From Solirubrobacter taibaiensis (GTDB lineage: Bacteria > Actinomycetota > Thermoleophilia > Solirubrobacterales > Solirubrobacteraceae): 64,000 nt of DNA. The notes under the pieces were generated by a model, which was not told where the DNA came from, ran no database searches, and saw nothing but the letters and a program-made list of their open reading frames with translations. Of this stretch, positions 1 through 8,588 are shown one piece after another. Location: positions 62,001 to 126,000 of the forward strand of contig JAPDDQ010000013.1 in assembly GCA_027587225.1 (NCBI GenBank). Direction: 5' to 3'. Both the position numbers and the translations under genes were made by a program. Position 1 is the stretch's first letter. Each line of letters opens with the position of its first letter.

Positions 1-180
1 CCGCTCGGCGTCCCGATCCTCGACCGCTGCGAGAACTGGTTCGTCGGCCGCGTGCTCGCGCGCGTCGACGCGGGTGATCACGACGCGTTCCTGCTCGAGC
101 CGATCGACGCCTCCTCGGGTGACGGCGAGGAGTTCACGTTCCACCGCGCGAAGCGGATCGATCCCGGTCACGAGGCCTGA
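1..180 (+). CDS. Flavin reductase-like FMN-binding protein, C-terminal fragment
   Basis: Frame 1 is open from the window edge to a TGA at 178-180 and encodes the last 59 residues of a protein whose start lies outside. The segment has a Cys-Glu-Asn-Trp stretch followed by VDAGDHDAFLLEPID, the pattern of the flavin reductase-like family, where a GDH motif near the C-terminus helps form the FMN site. Such proteins usually reduce flavin with NAD(P)H or partner a monooxygenase. The family call rests on this C-terminal motif only. A weak hairpin (CCGAC/GTCGG, 182-198) follows the stop. Confidence 0.6.
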   Translation, partial: PLGVPILDRCENWFVGRVLARVDAGDHDAFLLEPIDASSGDGEEFTFHRAKRIDPGHEA

Positions 181-206
181 ACCGACTCTCACGGTCGGAC
201 GTCTGA

Positions 207-220
207 CCGCATTCATGCGG
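207..220. repeat. Short palindrome upstream of sigma factor
   Basis: CCGCAT-TC-ATGCGG is a perfect 6+2+6 inverted repeat 36 bp before the sigma-factor ATG. It could be an operator or a small hairpin; nothing else in the sequence decides this. Confidence 0.3.
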
Positions 221-255
221 AGCAAAACCACGCGTGCGTAGGTTTCCGGGGGCAG

Positions 256-1002
256 ATGCGCCACACGGGGGAACTGTGGAGGCGCGCTCGCCTGGGTGAC
301 AGCCATGCGCGGAGCCGCCTGATCGAGCAGCACATGCCGCTCGCGCGATCACTCGCGGTGCAGTACCGCCACGCGCGGGAGCCGCTGGAGGACCTGTGCC
401 AGGTGGCGAACGTCGGCTTGGTCAAGGCCGTGGACCGCTACGACCCGGTGCGCGGCATCGCGTTCACGTCGTTCGCCGTCCCGACCATCCTCGGCGAGCT
501 CAAGCGCCACTTCCGCGATCGCACGTGGACGATCCACGTCTCCCGCGGGACGCAGGAGGCGATCGCCCGTGTCGAGAAGGTCAGCGAGGGCATGCGCCAG
601 GAGCTCGGGCGCTACCCGAGCGTCAACGAGGTCGCGCACGCCACGGGGATGAGCGTGGAGGAAGTGACCGAGGCGCGCCTGGCCGCCGGCGCTTCGCGGC
701 TCGCCAGCCTCGACGCACCGGTGACCACCCGCGACGACGCCGGCGACACCGGCCTCGCGGACACGCTGGGTCGTGACGACGACGGCCTCAACCGGGTCGA
801 GAACGCGCTGTGGATCGAGCAGCTCAGCGGCACGCTCACGGAGCGCCAGCGCGAGGTGCTGCGCCTGCGCTTCGTCGAGGACCTCGTCCAGCGCGAGATC
901 GCCGAGCGCGTCGGGCTCTCGCAGATGCACGTGTCGCGGATCCTCCGCGACACGCTCGCGCAGCTCGCCTCAGCCGACGCGACTTCAGCCGACGCGGCGT
1001 AG
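256..1002 (+). CDS. RNA polymerase sigma factor, SigB/SigF/SigG family
   Basis: A 248-residue group 3 sigma-70 protein. Region 2 is at about residues 25-95 (PLEDLCQVANVGLVKAVDRY and the FTSFAVPTILGELKRHFRD core-binding and -10 recognition helices), region 3 at about 100-160, and region 4 at about 193-240 (LTERQREVLRLRF followed by a helix-turn-helix with SQMHVSRIL). This arrangement is typical of SigB/SigF stress or sporulation factors controlled by an RsbW-type anti-sigma kinase. No anti-sigma gene lies directly beside it, but the convergent neighbour is a PP2C phosphatase of the kind that activates such circuits, and two RsbW-like genes occur further on. It overlaps that phosphatase tail to tail by 18 bp. 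The ATG start follows a GGGGG tract. Confidence 0.9.
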   Translation: MRHTGELWRRARLGDSHARSRLIEQHMPLARSLAVQYRHAREPLEDLCQVANVGLVKAVDRYDPVRGIAFTSFAVPTILGELKRHFRDRTWTIHVSRGTQEAIARVEKVSEGMRQELGRYPSVNEVAHATGMSVEEVTEARLAAGASRLASLDAPVTTRDDAGDTGLADTLGRDDDGLNRVENALWIEQLSGTLTERQREVLRLRFVEDLVQREIAERVGLSQMHVSRILRDTLAQLASADATSADAA

Positions 1003-2577
1003 CCCCAGCAGCGCGATGTCGTCGTCGCGCGCGGCGGGGAGCGAGACGAGGAGCTGGTCGGCGATCGCGCCGAGCGGCCCCTCGGCGCGGCCCGCGGCGT
1101 CCGCGAGCATCGCCAGCCCGGTGTCGATCGGCCGCTTGCGGCCTTCGACCAGCCCGTCGGTGTACAGCCACAGCGTCTGCCCGACGGCGAGCGAGAACGC
1201 GCTCGACTCGCAGTCGGTGGCGCCGCCGAAGCCCAACGGCGGGCAGCGCGGCATGTCCACGAAGCCGACGCCGGCGATCAGCGGTGGGAGATGGCCCGCG
1301 GTCGCGACTTCGCCGCGGCCCGTGGCGAGGTCGAGCACGACGTACACGACGGTCACGAAGGCGATCTCGCCCCCGGTCTGATCCACGAGCGCGTGCAGGT
1401 CGTCGATCACCTCGGCCGGGGACACGCCTTTGAGCGCGTAGGCGCGCAGCGCGTTGCGGATCTGGCCCATCGTCGCGGCCGCCTCCAGCCCGCGCCCGCC
1501 GACGTCGCCGATGACGATCCCGACGCGCCCGTCCGGCAGGAAGAACGCGTCGTACCAGTCACCGCCCGCGTGGTCGCGCGCGTCGCTCGGGACGTAGCGG
1601 ACAACGAGCTCGTAGCCCGGCAGGTCCGGGAGCCGCGAGGGCAACAGCGCCCGCTGCAGCAGCTCCGCGGTGCGATGTTCGCGCGAGAACAGCCGCGCGT
1701 GGTCGAGCGCGAGCCCGGCGCGGCGGCCGACCTCCTCCGCCAGCTCCAGGTCACGGCCGGTGTAGCGGCGCCCGGACTCCGCCCACACGAACGTGATCGC
1801 CCCGAGGGTGCGGTCGCGCACCGTCATCGGCACCACCATGACCGAGTGCATCTGCAGGTCCCGCACGAGCTGGATCTGCTCCTCGTCGAGCGCCGCCGCC
1901 TCGAGCAGCGCGCGGTCGATCTCGGGGTAGAGCTCGGAACGGCCCGAGCGGATCACGGCGGGCGCGCCGGTCGGCGCGTCGGGGTCCGGCGGGTAACGCT
2001 GCTGGAGCTCGCGTGCCCAGCGCACCTTCTCGGGGTCGACATGGGCCACGGCGACCTGCTCTTGCTCGAGCTGGACGGCGCACCAGTCCGCGAGGCGCGG
2101 GACGGCGAGCTGCGCGACCTCCTCCAGCGCGCGCACCGGGTCCATCGGGGCGGCGAGGCGCTGCGAGGCGGTGTCGAGGAACACGCGCGCCTCCTCGCGG
2201 TAGCGGCGCTCGGTGACGTCGGAGAGCAGGCCGATGATGCGTGCCGCGCGGCCGTGCTCGTCGGCCAGCACCTGGGCGCGCGTGTGCAGCCAGCGCTCAC
2301 CCCGGTCCGGGAGGGCGACGCGCAGGTCGAACTCGTACCCCGTCACGTCCCGCAGGGCGGTCTGGATGATGCCCGCGATCCGCTCACGGTCCTCGGGGTG
2401 GACGATCCGGTCGAGGAAGTCGGCGATGCCGTTGGGCTGCGTGCCGCGCGGGAGGTCGTAGAGCGGGCCCATGTTGTCGGACCACTCGACGGTGTCGGTG
2501 GCGACGTCCCATTCCCAGAACCCGGTCTCGGTCCCTTCCAGGGCGAGCCGCAGCCTTTCCTCTAGACCCCGAAGCAC
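985..2577 (-). CDS. PAS-GAF-PP2C (SpoIIE/RsbU-like) serine phosphatase
   Basis: A 530-residue protein starting at GTG. Residues about 5-120 form a PAS fold (GFWEWDVATDTVEWSDNMG), about 130-300 a GAF domain, and about 310-530 a SpoIIE-type PP2C phosphatase with GGDWYDAF, VIGDVGGRGLEAA, LWLYTDGLVEGR and AARDDDIALLGLR, which supply the metal-binding aspartates. Proteins of this design dephosphorylate an RsbV/SpoIIAA-type STAS protein, releasing a sigma-B-type factor in response to a sensed signal. It sits 15 bp downstream of the queA-like gene on the same strand and overlaps the sigma-factor gene convergently. No transmembrane segment is seen, so it is probably cytosolic. The signal bound by PAS and GAF is unknown. 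Confidence 0.88.
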   Translation of the reverse strand: MLRGLEERLRLALEGTETGFWEWDVATDTVEWSDNMGPLYDLPRGTQPNGIADFLDRIVHPEDRERIAGIIQTALRDVTGYEFDLRVALPDRGERWLHTRAQVLADEHGRAARIIGLLSDVTERRYREEARVFLDTASQRLAAPMDPVRALEEVAQLAVPRLADWCAVQLEQEQVAVAHVDPEKVRWARELQQRYPPDPDAPTGAPAVIRSGRSELYPEIDRALLEAAALDEEQIQLVRDLQMHSVMVVPMTVRDRTLGAITFVWAESGRRYTGRDLELAEEVGRRAGLALDHARLFSREHRTAELLQRALLPSRLPDLPGYELVVRYVPSDARDHAGGDWYDAFFLPDGRVGIVIGDVGGRGLEAAATMGQIRNALRAYALKGVSPAEVIDDLHALVDQTGGEIAFVTVVYVVLDLATGRGEVATAGHLPPLIAGVGFVDMPRCPPLGFGGATDCESSAFSLAVGQTLWLYTDGLVEGRKRPIDTGLAMLADAAGRAEGPLGAIADQLLVSLPAARDDDIALLGLRRVG

Positions 2578-2592
2578 GGGGCCACTCTATGG

Positions 2593-3534
2593 CTAGCGCA
2601 GGATCAGGTGTGAATCGCCGAACTCGTGGCGGCGGTATCCGGCGGACGCGGCGTACGCGCGGCGGATCGCGTCGACGCCGATCGCCTCGAGCATCAGCAG
2701 GTGCGAGGCATCCGGGTCGTGCCAGCCCGTGAGGAGGCCGTCGACGACGCGGATCGGCGACTTCGGCGTGATCATCAGGTTCGTCCAGCCGCTGCCGGCG
2801 TGGACGCGGCCCCGGGCATCGGCCACGGTCTCGAGCGCGCGCACCACCGTGGTCCCGACCGCGATCACCCGGCCGGTGCGCTCGTTGATGCGGCGCGCGG
2901 TGTGAGCGGAGACGTGGTAGCGCTCGGGGTAGGGGCGCTCCCCGCGCTCCTGCGAGGAGACGCCGGTGTGGAGCGTGATGCGCTGGACGCTGACCCCGCG
3001 GTCGCGGAGCGCGCGCAGCGTGGCCTTCGTGAACGGGCGTGCGGCGCTCGGCATCTCGGCGCTGCCGGGCTCGGTCGCGAAGATCGTCTGGTAGTCGCTG
3101 AGCGGGCGGGGAGCGGTGTGGTGGGCGTAGCGGATCGGTGCGCCGTGTCGATACAGGTAGGGGAGCAGCGGCTCCGGCAGTTCGAGCTGCGCGATCCACA
3201 GCCGGCCGGGGCTGAGGTAGGGAGCGAGCAGGGTGGCCCGGCCGCCCGCGGGGAGCGTGAGCGCCTCGGCGTGTGCCTTGACGCGGCGGCCGTGGCGGCG
3301 CACCTCGACCACGTAGCCCTCCTGGTGGGGCGTGGAGAGGTGGAGATCGACGGCGGTGCCGTCGGGCCTGCGCGCGGGCAACGCCGCCGGAATCGTCGCC
3401 GACGCATTGGCGATCAGCAGGTCGCCCGCGCGCAAGTGGGTGGGGAGGGAATCGAAGTCGGTGTGGATCAGGCGGTCGCCGTCACTCACCATGAGCCGCA
3501 CGGTGTCGGCCGCGGGTGCGCGGAGCGCGCTCAC
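2593..3534 (-). CDS. QueA-like SAM:tRNA ribosyltransferase-isomerase family protein
   Basis: 313 residues from a GTG start that overlaps the upstream SDR stop (GTGA). QueA-family blocks are visible in order: GDLLIANASATIPAALPARR near the N-terminus, FTKATLRALRDRGV mid-protein, then VGTTVVRALE, GWTNLMITP, LLTGWHDPDASHLLMLEAIG and a C-terminal YRRHEFGDSHLIL. QueA transfers the ribosyl part of SAM to 7-aminomethyl-7-deazaguanine in tRNA to make epoxyqueuosine. This protein is shorter than usual QueA (about 340-350) and departs from consensus at several blocks: NASATIPA replaces the usual N-TRVIPAR, and GWHDPDASHLLML replaces the usual NFHLPxSTLLML. No other queuosine gene is in view, so the activity is uncertain. 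Confidence 0.72.
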   Translation of the reverse strand: MSALRAPAADTVRLMVSDGDRLIHTDFDSLPTHLRAGDLLIANASATIPAALPARRPDGTAVDLHLSTPHQEGYVVEVRRHGRRVKAHAEALTLPAGGRATLLAPYLSPGRLWIAQLELPEPLLPYLYRHGAPIRYAHHTAPRPLSDYQTIFATEPGSAEMPSAARPFTKATLRALRDRGVSVQRITLHTGVSSQERGERPYPERYHVSAHTARRINERTGRVIAVGTTVVRALETVADARGRVHAGSGWTNLMITPKSPIRVVDGLLTGWHDPDASHLLMLEAIGVDAIRRAYAASAGYRRHEFGDSHLILR

Positions 3535-4190
3535 GCCGGCACCAGCTCCGCGGCGCGGTAGCGGCCGGAGCGCAGGTCGCCCTCGACCAGCGCCAGGATG
3601 CCGGGCACGCTCGCCTCGGGCGGTGGGCGGTCGGAGATGTCCTCGCCCGGGAACGCCTCCTGGTGCATGCGCGTGTTCATGTCGCCGGGGTCGACGGAGT
3701 AGATGCGCAGGTCGTGGTGCTCGACCGCGAGCACGGCGGTGAGGTGGTCGAGCGCGGCCTTGGCCGAGCCGTAGCCGCCCCAGCCCTCGTACGGCTCCTC
3801 GGCTGCGTCGGAGCTGAGGTTGATGATGCGCGGGCGGTGCGGGAGCGCGAGCTGGATGAGCGCGAGCGGCGCGAGCACGTTGACGGCGAAGACCTGCTCG
3901 AGCGTGTCGAGCGGGTAGTGCGCGAGCGGCGGCTGCGGGCTCGGCCCGAGGATCGACGCGTTGTTGATCAGCAGCTGCAGGTCGTCCCCCGCGGCGGCGA
4001 TCAAGGCCGCGCGGTGCTCGGGGTCGGTGACGTCACCGGGGATGGCGACGGCACCGAGTTCAGTGGCGACTTCCTCGAGCGGGCCGGAGACGCGGGCGTC
4101 GATGACGAGCCGCCACCCGCGCTCGGCGAGGGCGCGGGCCAAGGCGAGTCCGAGGCCGCGGGAGGCGCCGGTGACGATGGCGGTGGGCAT
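3531..4190 (-). CDS. Short-chain dehydrogenase/reductase (SDR)
   Basis: 219 residues with a classical SDR pattern: TGASRGLG at residues 7-14 for the cofactor, DVTD, LLINNAS, a central NLSSDAAEEPYEGWGGYGSAKAAL segment giving the YxxxK catalytic pair, and DPGDMNT after it. The N-terminal glycine motif indicates NAD(P)H. The substrate cannot be read from the sequence. Its stop overlaps the queA-like start by 4 bp, so the two are probably translationally coupled with the phosphatase further downstream. At about 220 residues it is slightly short for the family. Confidence 0.85.
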   Translation of the reverse strand: MPTAIVTGASRGLGLALARALAERGWRLVIDARVSGPLEEVATELGAVAIPGDVTDPEHRAALIAAAGDDLQLLINNASILGPSPQPPLAHYPLDTLEQVFAVNVLAPLALIQLALPHRPRIINLSSDAAEEPYEGWGGYGSAKAALDHLTAVLAVEHHDLRIYSVDPGDMNTRMHQEAFPGEDISDRPPPEASVPGILALVEGDLRSGRYRAAELVPA

Positions 4191-4239
4191 GGCTTCGAAG
4201 CTACGCCCGGCCCTGTCGGGCCACCATCGGGAATTGGGC

Positions 4240-4875
4240 CTAGGACTCCTCGATCAACCCGTGGCGCACCGCGAACAGCGCGGCCTGGGTGCGATCGGTG
4301 AGATCGAGCTTGCCGAGGATGTGGGAGACGTGGGTCTTGACCGTCTTCTCCGCCACACCCAGCTCGAGCGCGATCGCCTTGTTCGAGCGGCCCTTGGCGA
4401 TCAGGACGAGCACCTCGCGCTCGCGCGCGGTGAGGTCGTCGACCTCGGCGGGCGCGCCGCCACCGGCCGCGATCTCCTCCACAACGCGGGTGGCGATCGC
4501 GGGCGAGAGCGGGGCGGTGCCGGTGTGCGCGGCGCGGATGGCCTTCACCAGCTCCGCGGGCTCCACGTCCTTGAGCAGGTAGCCCGCCGCGCCCGCGCGC
4601 AGCGCCGCGAACAGCTTGTCGTCATCGCCGAAGCTCGTGAGGACGATCACGCGGGCACGGGTGTCGCGCAGCTTCTTCAGCGCGCCGACGCCATCGAGGC
4701 GCGGCATCACGAGGTCGAGCAGGATCACGTCCGGGTCGGTGCGCTTGGCGGCGTCCACGGCGATCTCGCCGTCACCGGCCTCGGCCACCACCTCGATGTC
4801 CTCCTGCAGGTCCAGGAACGTGCGCAGTCCCTGGCGCACCACGGCGTGGTCGTCGGCGAGCAGGACGCGGATCAC
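4240..4875 (-). CDS. Response regulator, NarL/LuxR family
   Basis: 211 residues from a GTG start. The receiver domain (1-120) has the acidic pair DDH near residue 8, the phospho-acceptor in DVILLDLVMP and the conserved lysine in GYLLKDV. The C-terminal LuxR helix-turn-helix (about 145-205) contains LTAREREVLVLIAKGRSNKAIA and VAEKTVKTHVSHIL. It is a DNA-binding transcription regulator activated by phosphorylation. The start overlaps the stop of the histidine kinase by 4 bp (GTGA), making that kinase its likely partner. Target promoters are unknown. Confidence 0.93.
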   Translation of the reverse strand: MIRVLLADDHAVVRQGLRTFLDLQEDIEVVAEAGDGEIAVDAAKRTDPDVILLDLVMPRLDGVGALKKLRDTRARVIVLTSFGDDDKLFAALRAGAAGYLLKDVEPAELVKAIRAAHTGTAPLSPAIATRVVEEIAAGGGAPAEVDDLTAREREVLVLIAKGRSNKAIALELGVAEKTVKTHVSHILGKLDLTDRTQAALFAVRHGLIEES

Positions 4876-5981
4876 GGGGCGAGCTCCAGTCGGACGGTGG
4901 TGCCGAGGCCGTGTTCGCTGCGCACGGTGAGCGAGCCGCCGGCCTCGGTCGCGCGCTCCTCCATGCTCGTCAGGCCGAGCCGCTGGCCGCGCACCTCAGG
5001 CCCCGCCGGGTCGAAGCCGACCCCGTCGTCGGTCACGGTCAGCGTGTGCCCGTTCAGGCGCACCTCGATCCGCGTGGCGTCGGCGTGGCGCAGCGCGTTG
5101 GAGAGCGCCTCCTGGGCGATCCGCAGCACCTGCGTCGCGCACTGCGGGCTCAAGCGCGGCACTTCGCACACCTTCAGGTCGATCTCCTGGCCGGTCACAC
5201 GTCGCAGCACCTCGACGTGCTTGCGGAGCACCGTCGCGAGCCCTTCGGCTTCCAGCGAGGCAGGGCGCAGCTCGAACACGACGGCGCGCAGCTCCTCCAT
5301 CGCCTCGCGGGCGAGATCGCTGACGCGCTTGAGCTCCACCCCCGCCGCACACGCGTCGCGGTTGAGCAGCGTGAGCGCCGACTCCGCGGCCAGCTTCACG
5401 CCGAACAGGCGCTGCGTGACGCTGTCGTGCAGATCACGCGCGAGCCGGTTGCGCTCCTCGACGATGCTCAGCTCCCGCGAGCGCTCGTGCAGGCGGGCGT
5501 TCTCGATCGCGATCGCGGCGTGCGCGGCGAGCAGCCCGATCAGGCGCTGGTCCTCCTCGGTGAATTGCCCACCGCCCTCTTTGACGGTGAGGTAGATCGC
5601 GCCGATGATCTCGCCGCGGGCGACGATCGGCACGCCGAGGAAGGAACGCATCATCGGGTGTGCGCGCGGCCACCAGCCCCGGAAGCGCGGGTCGGCTGTG
5701 ATGTCGTCGGTCAGCTGCGGCTCGGGCGACTGCAACATCGCGCCGAGCATCCCGTGCGTGCGCGGGAGCGGGCCCATGGCCTCGATCAGCTCGTCGCTCA
5801 TCCCGGACGTGATGAAGCTGGCGAACGCGCCCTCGCCGTCGGGGATCCCGAGCGCGGCGTAGCGCGCGCCGCCGAGCTCGCGCGCGGAGTGCACGATCCG
5901 CTGCAGCACGGAGTCGACCTCGTGATCGGCGGCGATCGCGAGCACGACATCGCTCAGCGTGCGGAAGGTGGTGCTCTCCAT
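4872..5981 (-). CDS. GAF-domain sensor histidine kinase (HisKA_3 type)
   Basis: 369 residues from the ATG at 5981 (MESTTFRTL); the frame stays open upstream, but that segment has no kinase-like sequence and overlaps the FAD-oxidase gene. Residues about 15-165 are a GAF domain. The dimerisation/phosphoacceptor motif is NRLARDLHDSVTQRLFGVKL with His as acceptor. The C-terminal ATPase (about 270-365) shows ALSNALRHADATRIEV, VTDDGVGFDP and a GLTSMEERATEAGG lid. No membrane segments are visible, so it is probably a soluble sensor of a small molecule or redox state. It is co-transcribed and overlaps by 4 bp with the NarL-type regulator. Confidence 0.92.
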   Translation of the reverse strand: MESTTFRTLSDVVLAIAADHEVDSVLQRIVHSARELGGARYAALGIPDGEGAFASFITSGMSDELIEAMGPLPRTHGMLGAMLQSPEPQLTDDITADPRFRGWWPRAHPMMRSFLGVPIVARGEIIGAIYLTVKEGGGQFTEEDQRLIGLLAAHAAIAIENARLHERSRELSIVEERNRLARDLHDSVTQRLFGVKLAAESALTLLNRDACAAGVELKRVSDLAREAMEELRAVVFELRPASLEAEGLATVLRKHVEVLRRVTGQEIDLKVCEVPRLSPQCATQVLRIAQEALSNALRHADATRIEVRLNGHTLTVTDDGVGFDPAGPEVRGQRLGLTSMEERATEAGGSLTVRSEHGLGTTVRLELAP

Positions 5982-6016
5982 GCGCGCGTCCAACGTTACG
6001 CGCCGGAGCGCCGGGT

Positions 6017-7393
6017 TCAATCCGGCACTGGTCCTAGGACCTTGCCCGGGTTGAAGAGGCCGTCGGGGTCGAGGGCGGTCTTGATCGCACGCATCATCGC
6101 GAGCGCGTGCGGGCCGTGCTCGAGCTCCAGGAACGCCGCCTTGCCGTAACCGACGCCGTGCTCGCCCGTGCACGTGCCGTCGTAGGCGATCGCGCGACGC
6201 ACGAGCCGGTCATTGAGGTCCTTCGCCCGCTGCAGCTCGTCCGCGTCGTCGGGATCGACGAGGATCGCGAGGTGGAAGTTGCCGTCGCCGACGTGCCCGA
6301 CGATCGGCGCCGTCAGGCCCGATTCGTCCAGGTCCTGCTTGGTCTCCTTGAGCATCGCGGCGAGGTTGGAGATGGGTACGCAGGCGTCGGTGGTGAAGCC
6401 CTGGGCGCCGGGGCGCAGCGCGCGGGCGGACTCGTAGGCGCCGTGGCGGGCGTGCCACAGCGCACGGCGCTCGGTCTCGTCGGCGGCCCACGCGAAGCCC
6501 AGCGCGCCGTGGCCGTTGGCGATCGCCTCCACGTCCTTGGCCTGCGCCTCCGTCTCGGCGGGCGTGCCGTGGAACTCGAGCATGAGCGTGGGAGCGACCT
6601 CGAGCTGCAGCTCGAAGTGGCGGTTGACGGCGTCGATCTGGGCGTCGTCGAGCAGCTCGATGCGCGCGACCGGGATGGCGTGCGCGAGCACCTCGATCAC
6701 GGCGTCGACGGCGTTGTCGAGCGTGGGGAACGCGCACGCCGCGGACGTCATCGACTCTGGCGTGGGCTGCAGGCGCAGCGTGATCTCGGTGATCAGGCCG
6801 AGCGTGCCTTCGCTGCCGATGAACAGGCGCGTGAGGTCGTAGCCGGCGGAGGACTTGCGGGCGCGCGACTTGGTCTTGACGATCTCGCCGTCGGCCGTGA
6901 CGACCGTGAGGTTGATGACGTTCTCGCGCATCGTGCCGTAGCGGACGGAGGTCGTGCCGGATGCGCCGGTGGCGACCATGCCGCCGACGCTCGCGTCCGC
7001 GCCCGGGTCGACGGAGAAGAACACGCCTTCCGGTCTGAGCCGAGTATCCAGCTGGCGGCGGGTGACGCCGGCCTGGACGGTGACGTCCATATCCTCGACC
7101 GACAGGCGCAGGATCTGGTCCATCTGCGCGGTGTCGATCGACACGCCGCCTTCCAGCGCGGCGATGTGGCCCTCGAGGCTCGTGCCGGCGCCGAACGGGA
7201 CGATCGGCGTGCCGTGCCGCTTGCACAGGCGGACCACGGCCGCGCACTCCTCGGTGCTGCGCGGGTAGACGACGATGTCCGGCGCCGCGGGCGGATGCCA
7301 GCTCTCGTCGGTGCCGTGACGCCGGCGATCGTCGTTGCCCGTGCTCACGCGCTCCGCGTCGAGCGCGGCGATCAGGTCCTCCTGCAAGCCCAT
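6017..7393 (-). CDS. FAD-linked oxidase, D-lactate/glycolate dehydrogenase (GlcD-like) family
   Basis: 458 residues. The N-terminal PCMH-type FAD domain (about 35-215) contains VPFGAGTSLEGH, DPGADASVGGMVATGASGT and FIGSEGTLGLITEITLRL, all typical of this family. The C-terminal FAD-oxidase domain has IVGHVGDGNFHLAILVD and a terminal CTGEHGVGYGK followed by ALDPDGLFNPGKVL. These enzymes oxidise D-lactate, glycolate or another 2-hydroxy acid and pass electrons to a quinone, cytochrome or electron-transfer flavoprotein. The single-gene layout without glcE/glcF resembles D-lactate dehydrogenase (cytochrome). The exact substrate is inferred only. It lies 35 bp upstream of the histidine kinase on the same strand. 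Confidence 0.88.
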   Translation of the reverse strand: MGLQEDLIAALDAERVSTGNDDRRRHGTDESWHPPAAPDIVVYPRSTEECAAVVRLCKRHGTPIVPFGAGTSLEGHIAALEGGVSIDTAQMDQILRLSVEDMDVTVQAGVTRRQLDTRLRPEGVFFSVDPGADASVGGMVATGASGTTSVRYGTMRENVINLTVVTADGEIVKTKSRARKSSAGYDLTRLFIGSEGTLGLITEITLRLQPTPESMTSAACAFPTLDNAVDAVIEVLAHAIPVARIELLDDAQIDAVNRHFELQLEVAPTLMLEFHGTPAETEAQAKDVEAIANGHGALGFAWAADETERRALWHARHGAYESARALRPGAQGFTTDACVPISNLAAMLKETKQDLDESGLTAPIVGHVGDGNFHLAILVDPDDADELQRAKDLNDRLVRRAIAYDGTCTGEHGVGYGKAAFLELEHGPHALAMMRAIKTALDPDGLFNPGKVLGPVPD

Positions 7394-7400
7394 CGCGGAC

Positions 7401-8588
7401 TCACTCTACGTAGAGGCTGCGCGTGACGGTGCGCCCGTCCTTGAAACGAGCGGTGGCGGTGGCTTCACCTCCCGGGAACCGGCCGGCGTAGACGGTCACG
7501 AACGCGTGGTGCTCCGGGGTCGGGATCAGCGTGCGGACGTCGTGCGGGGTGGTGATGGTGATGCTGACGACGTCGGGGTGGACGGTGCCGGAGAACACGA
7601 TCCGGCCCTCCACGACGCGGCGTTCGATCCGGCCGCGCGGATCGGGGTCGGCGATGCCGCTGATCAGCGTCTCGGTCCGCATGGGGAAGGCCCGCGTCGG
7701 AGGCTTGCGCTTGCAGTTGAAGAAGCCGCCGATCCCGCCGGCGAAGGCGATGCCGAGCCGCGAGTCGATGTACGCGTAGGCGTCGCCGACGAGCTGCTCG
7801 GGCGAGGAGAGGCAGGTCTCGCCGCGCCGGCTTCGCCCGATGATCAGGCCCCAGGGGCGCCCGCCCGCGGGATCCGGCGCGACCGCGGCGAGCGTCCTCG
7901 TCTCCGGCGCGGGGACCTCGCCCCGGAAGCCACCGCGTTTGAGCTCGTCGATGTGGCGGCGGGTGCCGTCGGAGCGCTGAAGCGTGCGCTGCAGCGGCGC
8001 CGCGGGCATCCTGCCGGTCTCGAGGCGGAGGAACAGCCCACCGCGCGGAACGATTGGCGGCTCGTCCGGGAGCACGATCTCGGCGATCTGGGGCTGCGCG
8101 ACGCCCCACGTGATCGAGCGGTCCGGCTGCGGGGAGCCACCGGGCGGCGTCGTCACCGTGGCGTAGCGATACACGACGGCCTCGATCGCGTCGAGGACCT
8201 TCGCCGACGGGCAGTCGCCGGGGGTCTGGCCCCGGCCAGGCTCGGTGGCCTTGAATGTCCCGTCGGCGCCGATCCAGCCGAACGTCCCGTCCTGCACGCG
8301 CCCGACGTCGTAACACGTGCCCGGGGTCTGCTTGCCCTTGCGTGAGGTGAACGTAGTGTCGAACTGGCGGATCGCCCACGCCGCAGCGCCCTTCGGGTCG
8401 GGCACCTCGAGGACGACGCGCGGGTCGCGTGCCTCGATCGGCTCGGGCGTCGGCTGCGCGGGCGGGACGACGGTCTTGACGGCCGGCACGGCGGGGCGCG
8501 GGGTCGGCGCCGGCTCGTCGGCGAGCACGACGGCCGCTCCCACGGCGGAGCCGACGAGCGCGGCGGCGACGGCGAGGCGGGCGATCAT
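7401..8588 (-). CDS. Secreted or membrane-anchored protein paired with an ECF sigma factor
   Basis: 395 residues, not recognised. It begins with a hydrophobic signal or anchor segment (MIARLAVAAALVGSAVGAAV) and then a Pro-rich linker (residues about 27-52). The outer part has Cys-containing blocks such as GTCYDVGRVQDGTFGWIGADGTF, split here as TCYDVGRV and FGWIGADG, and ITWGVAQP, which resemble blocks in the neighbouring upstream protein (TCTTVGQV, FGLTGLDG, VVWGVART). The two are therefore distant paralogues of one extracellular domain. The ATG overlaps the upstream stop by 4 bp, so it is the third gene of the ECF sigma operon. A role in envelope sensing is inferred from context only. Confidence 0.7.
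   Translation of the reverse strand: MIARLAVAAALVGSAVGAAVVLADEPAPTPRPAVPAVKTVVPPAQPTPEPIEARDPRVVLEVPDPKGAAAWAIRQFDTTFTSRKGKQTPGTCYDVGRVQDGTFGWIGADGTFKATEPGRGQTPGDCPSAKVLDAIEAVVYRYATVTTPPGGSPQPDRSITWGVAQPQIAEIVLPDEPPIVPRGGLFLRLETGRMPAAPLQRTLQRSDGTRRHIDELKRGGFRGEVPAPETRTLAAVAPDPAGGRPWGLIIGRSRRGETCLSSPEQLVGDAYAYIDSRLGIAFAGGIGGFFNCKRKPPTRAFPMRTETLISGIADPDPRGRIERRVVEGRIVFSGTVHPDVVSITITTPHDVRTLIPTPEHHAFVTVYAGRFPGGEATATARFKDGRTVTRSLYVE

Noticed and set aside
241-275. Sigma-B-type promoter for the sigma-factor gene (GGTTT at 241-245)
   Set aside because: The only GGGAA-like partner lies 23 bp downstream and inside the gene, outside the usual 14-16 bp spacing.
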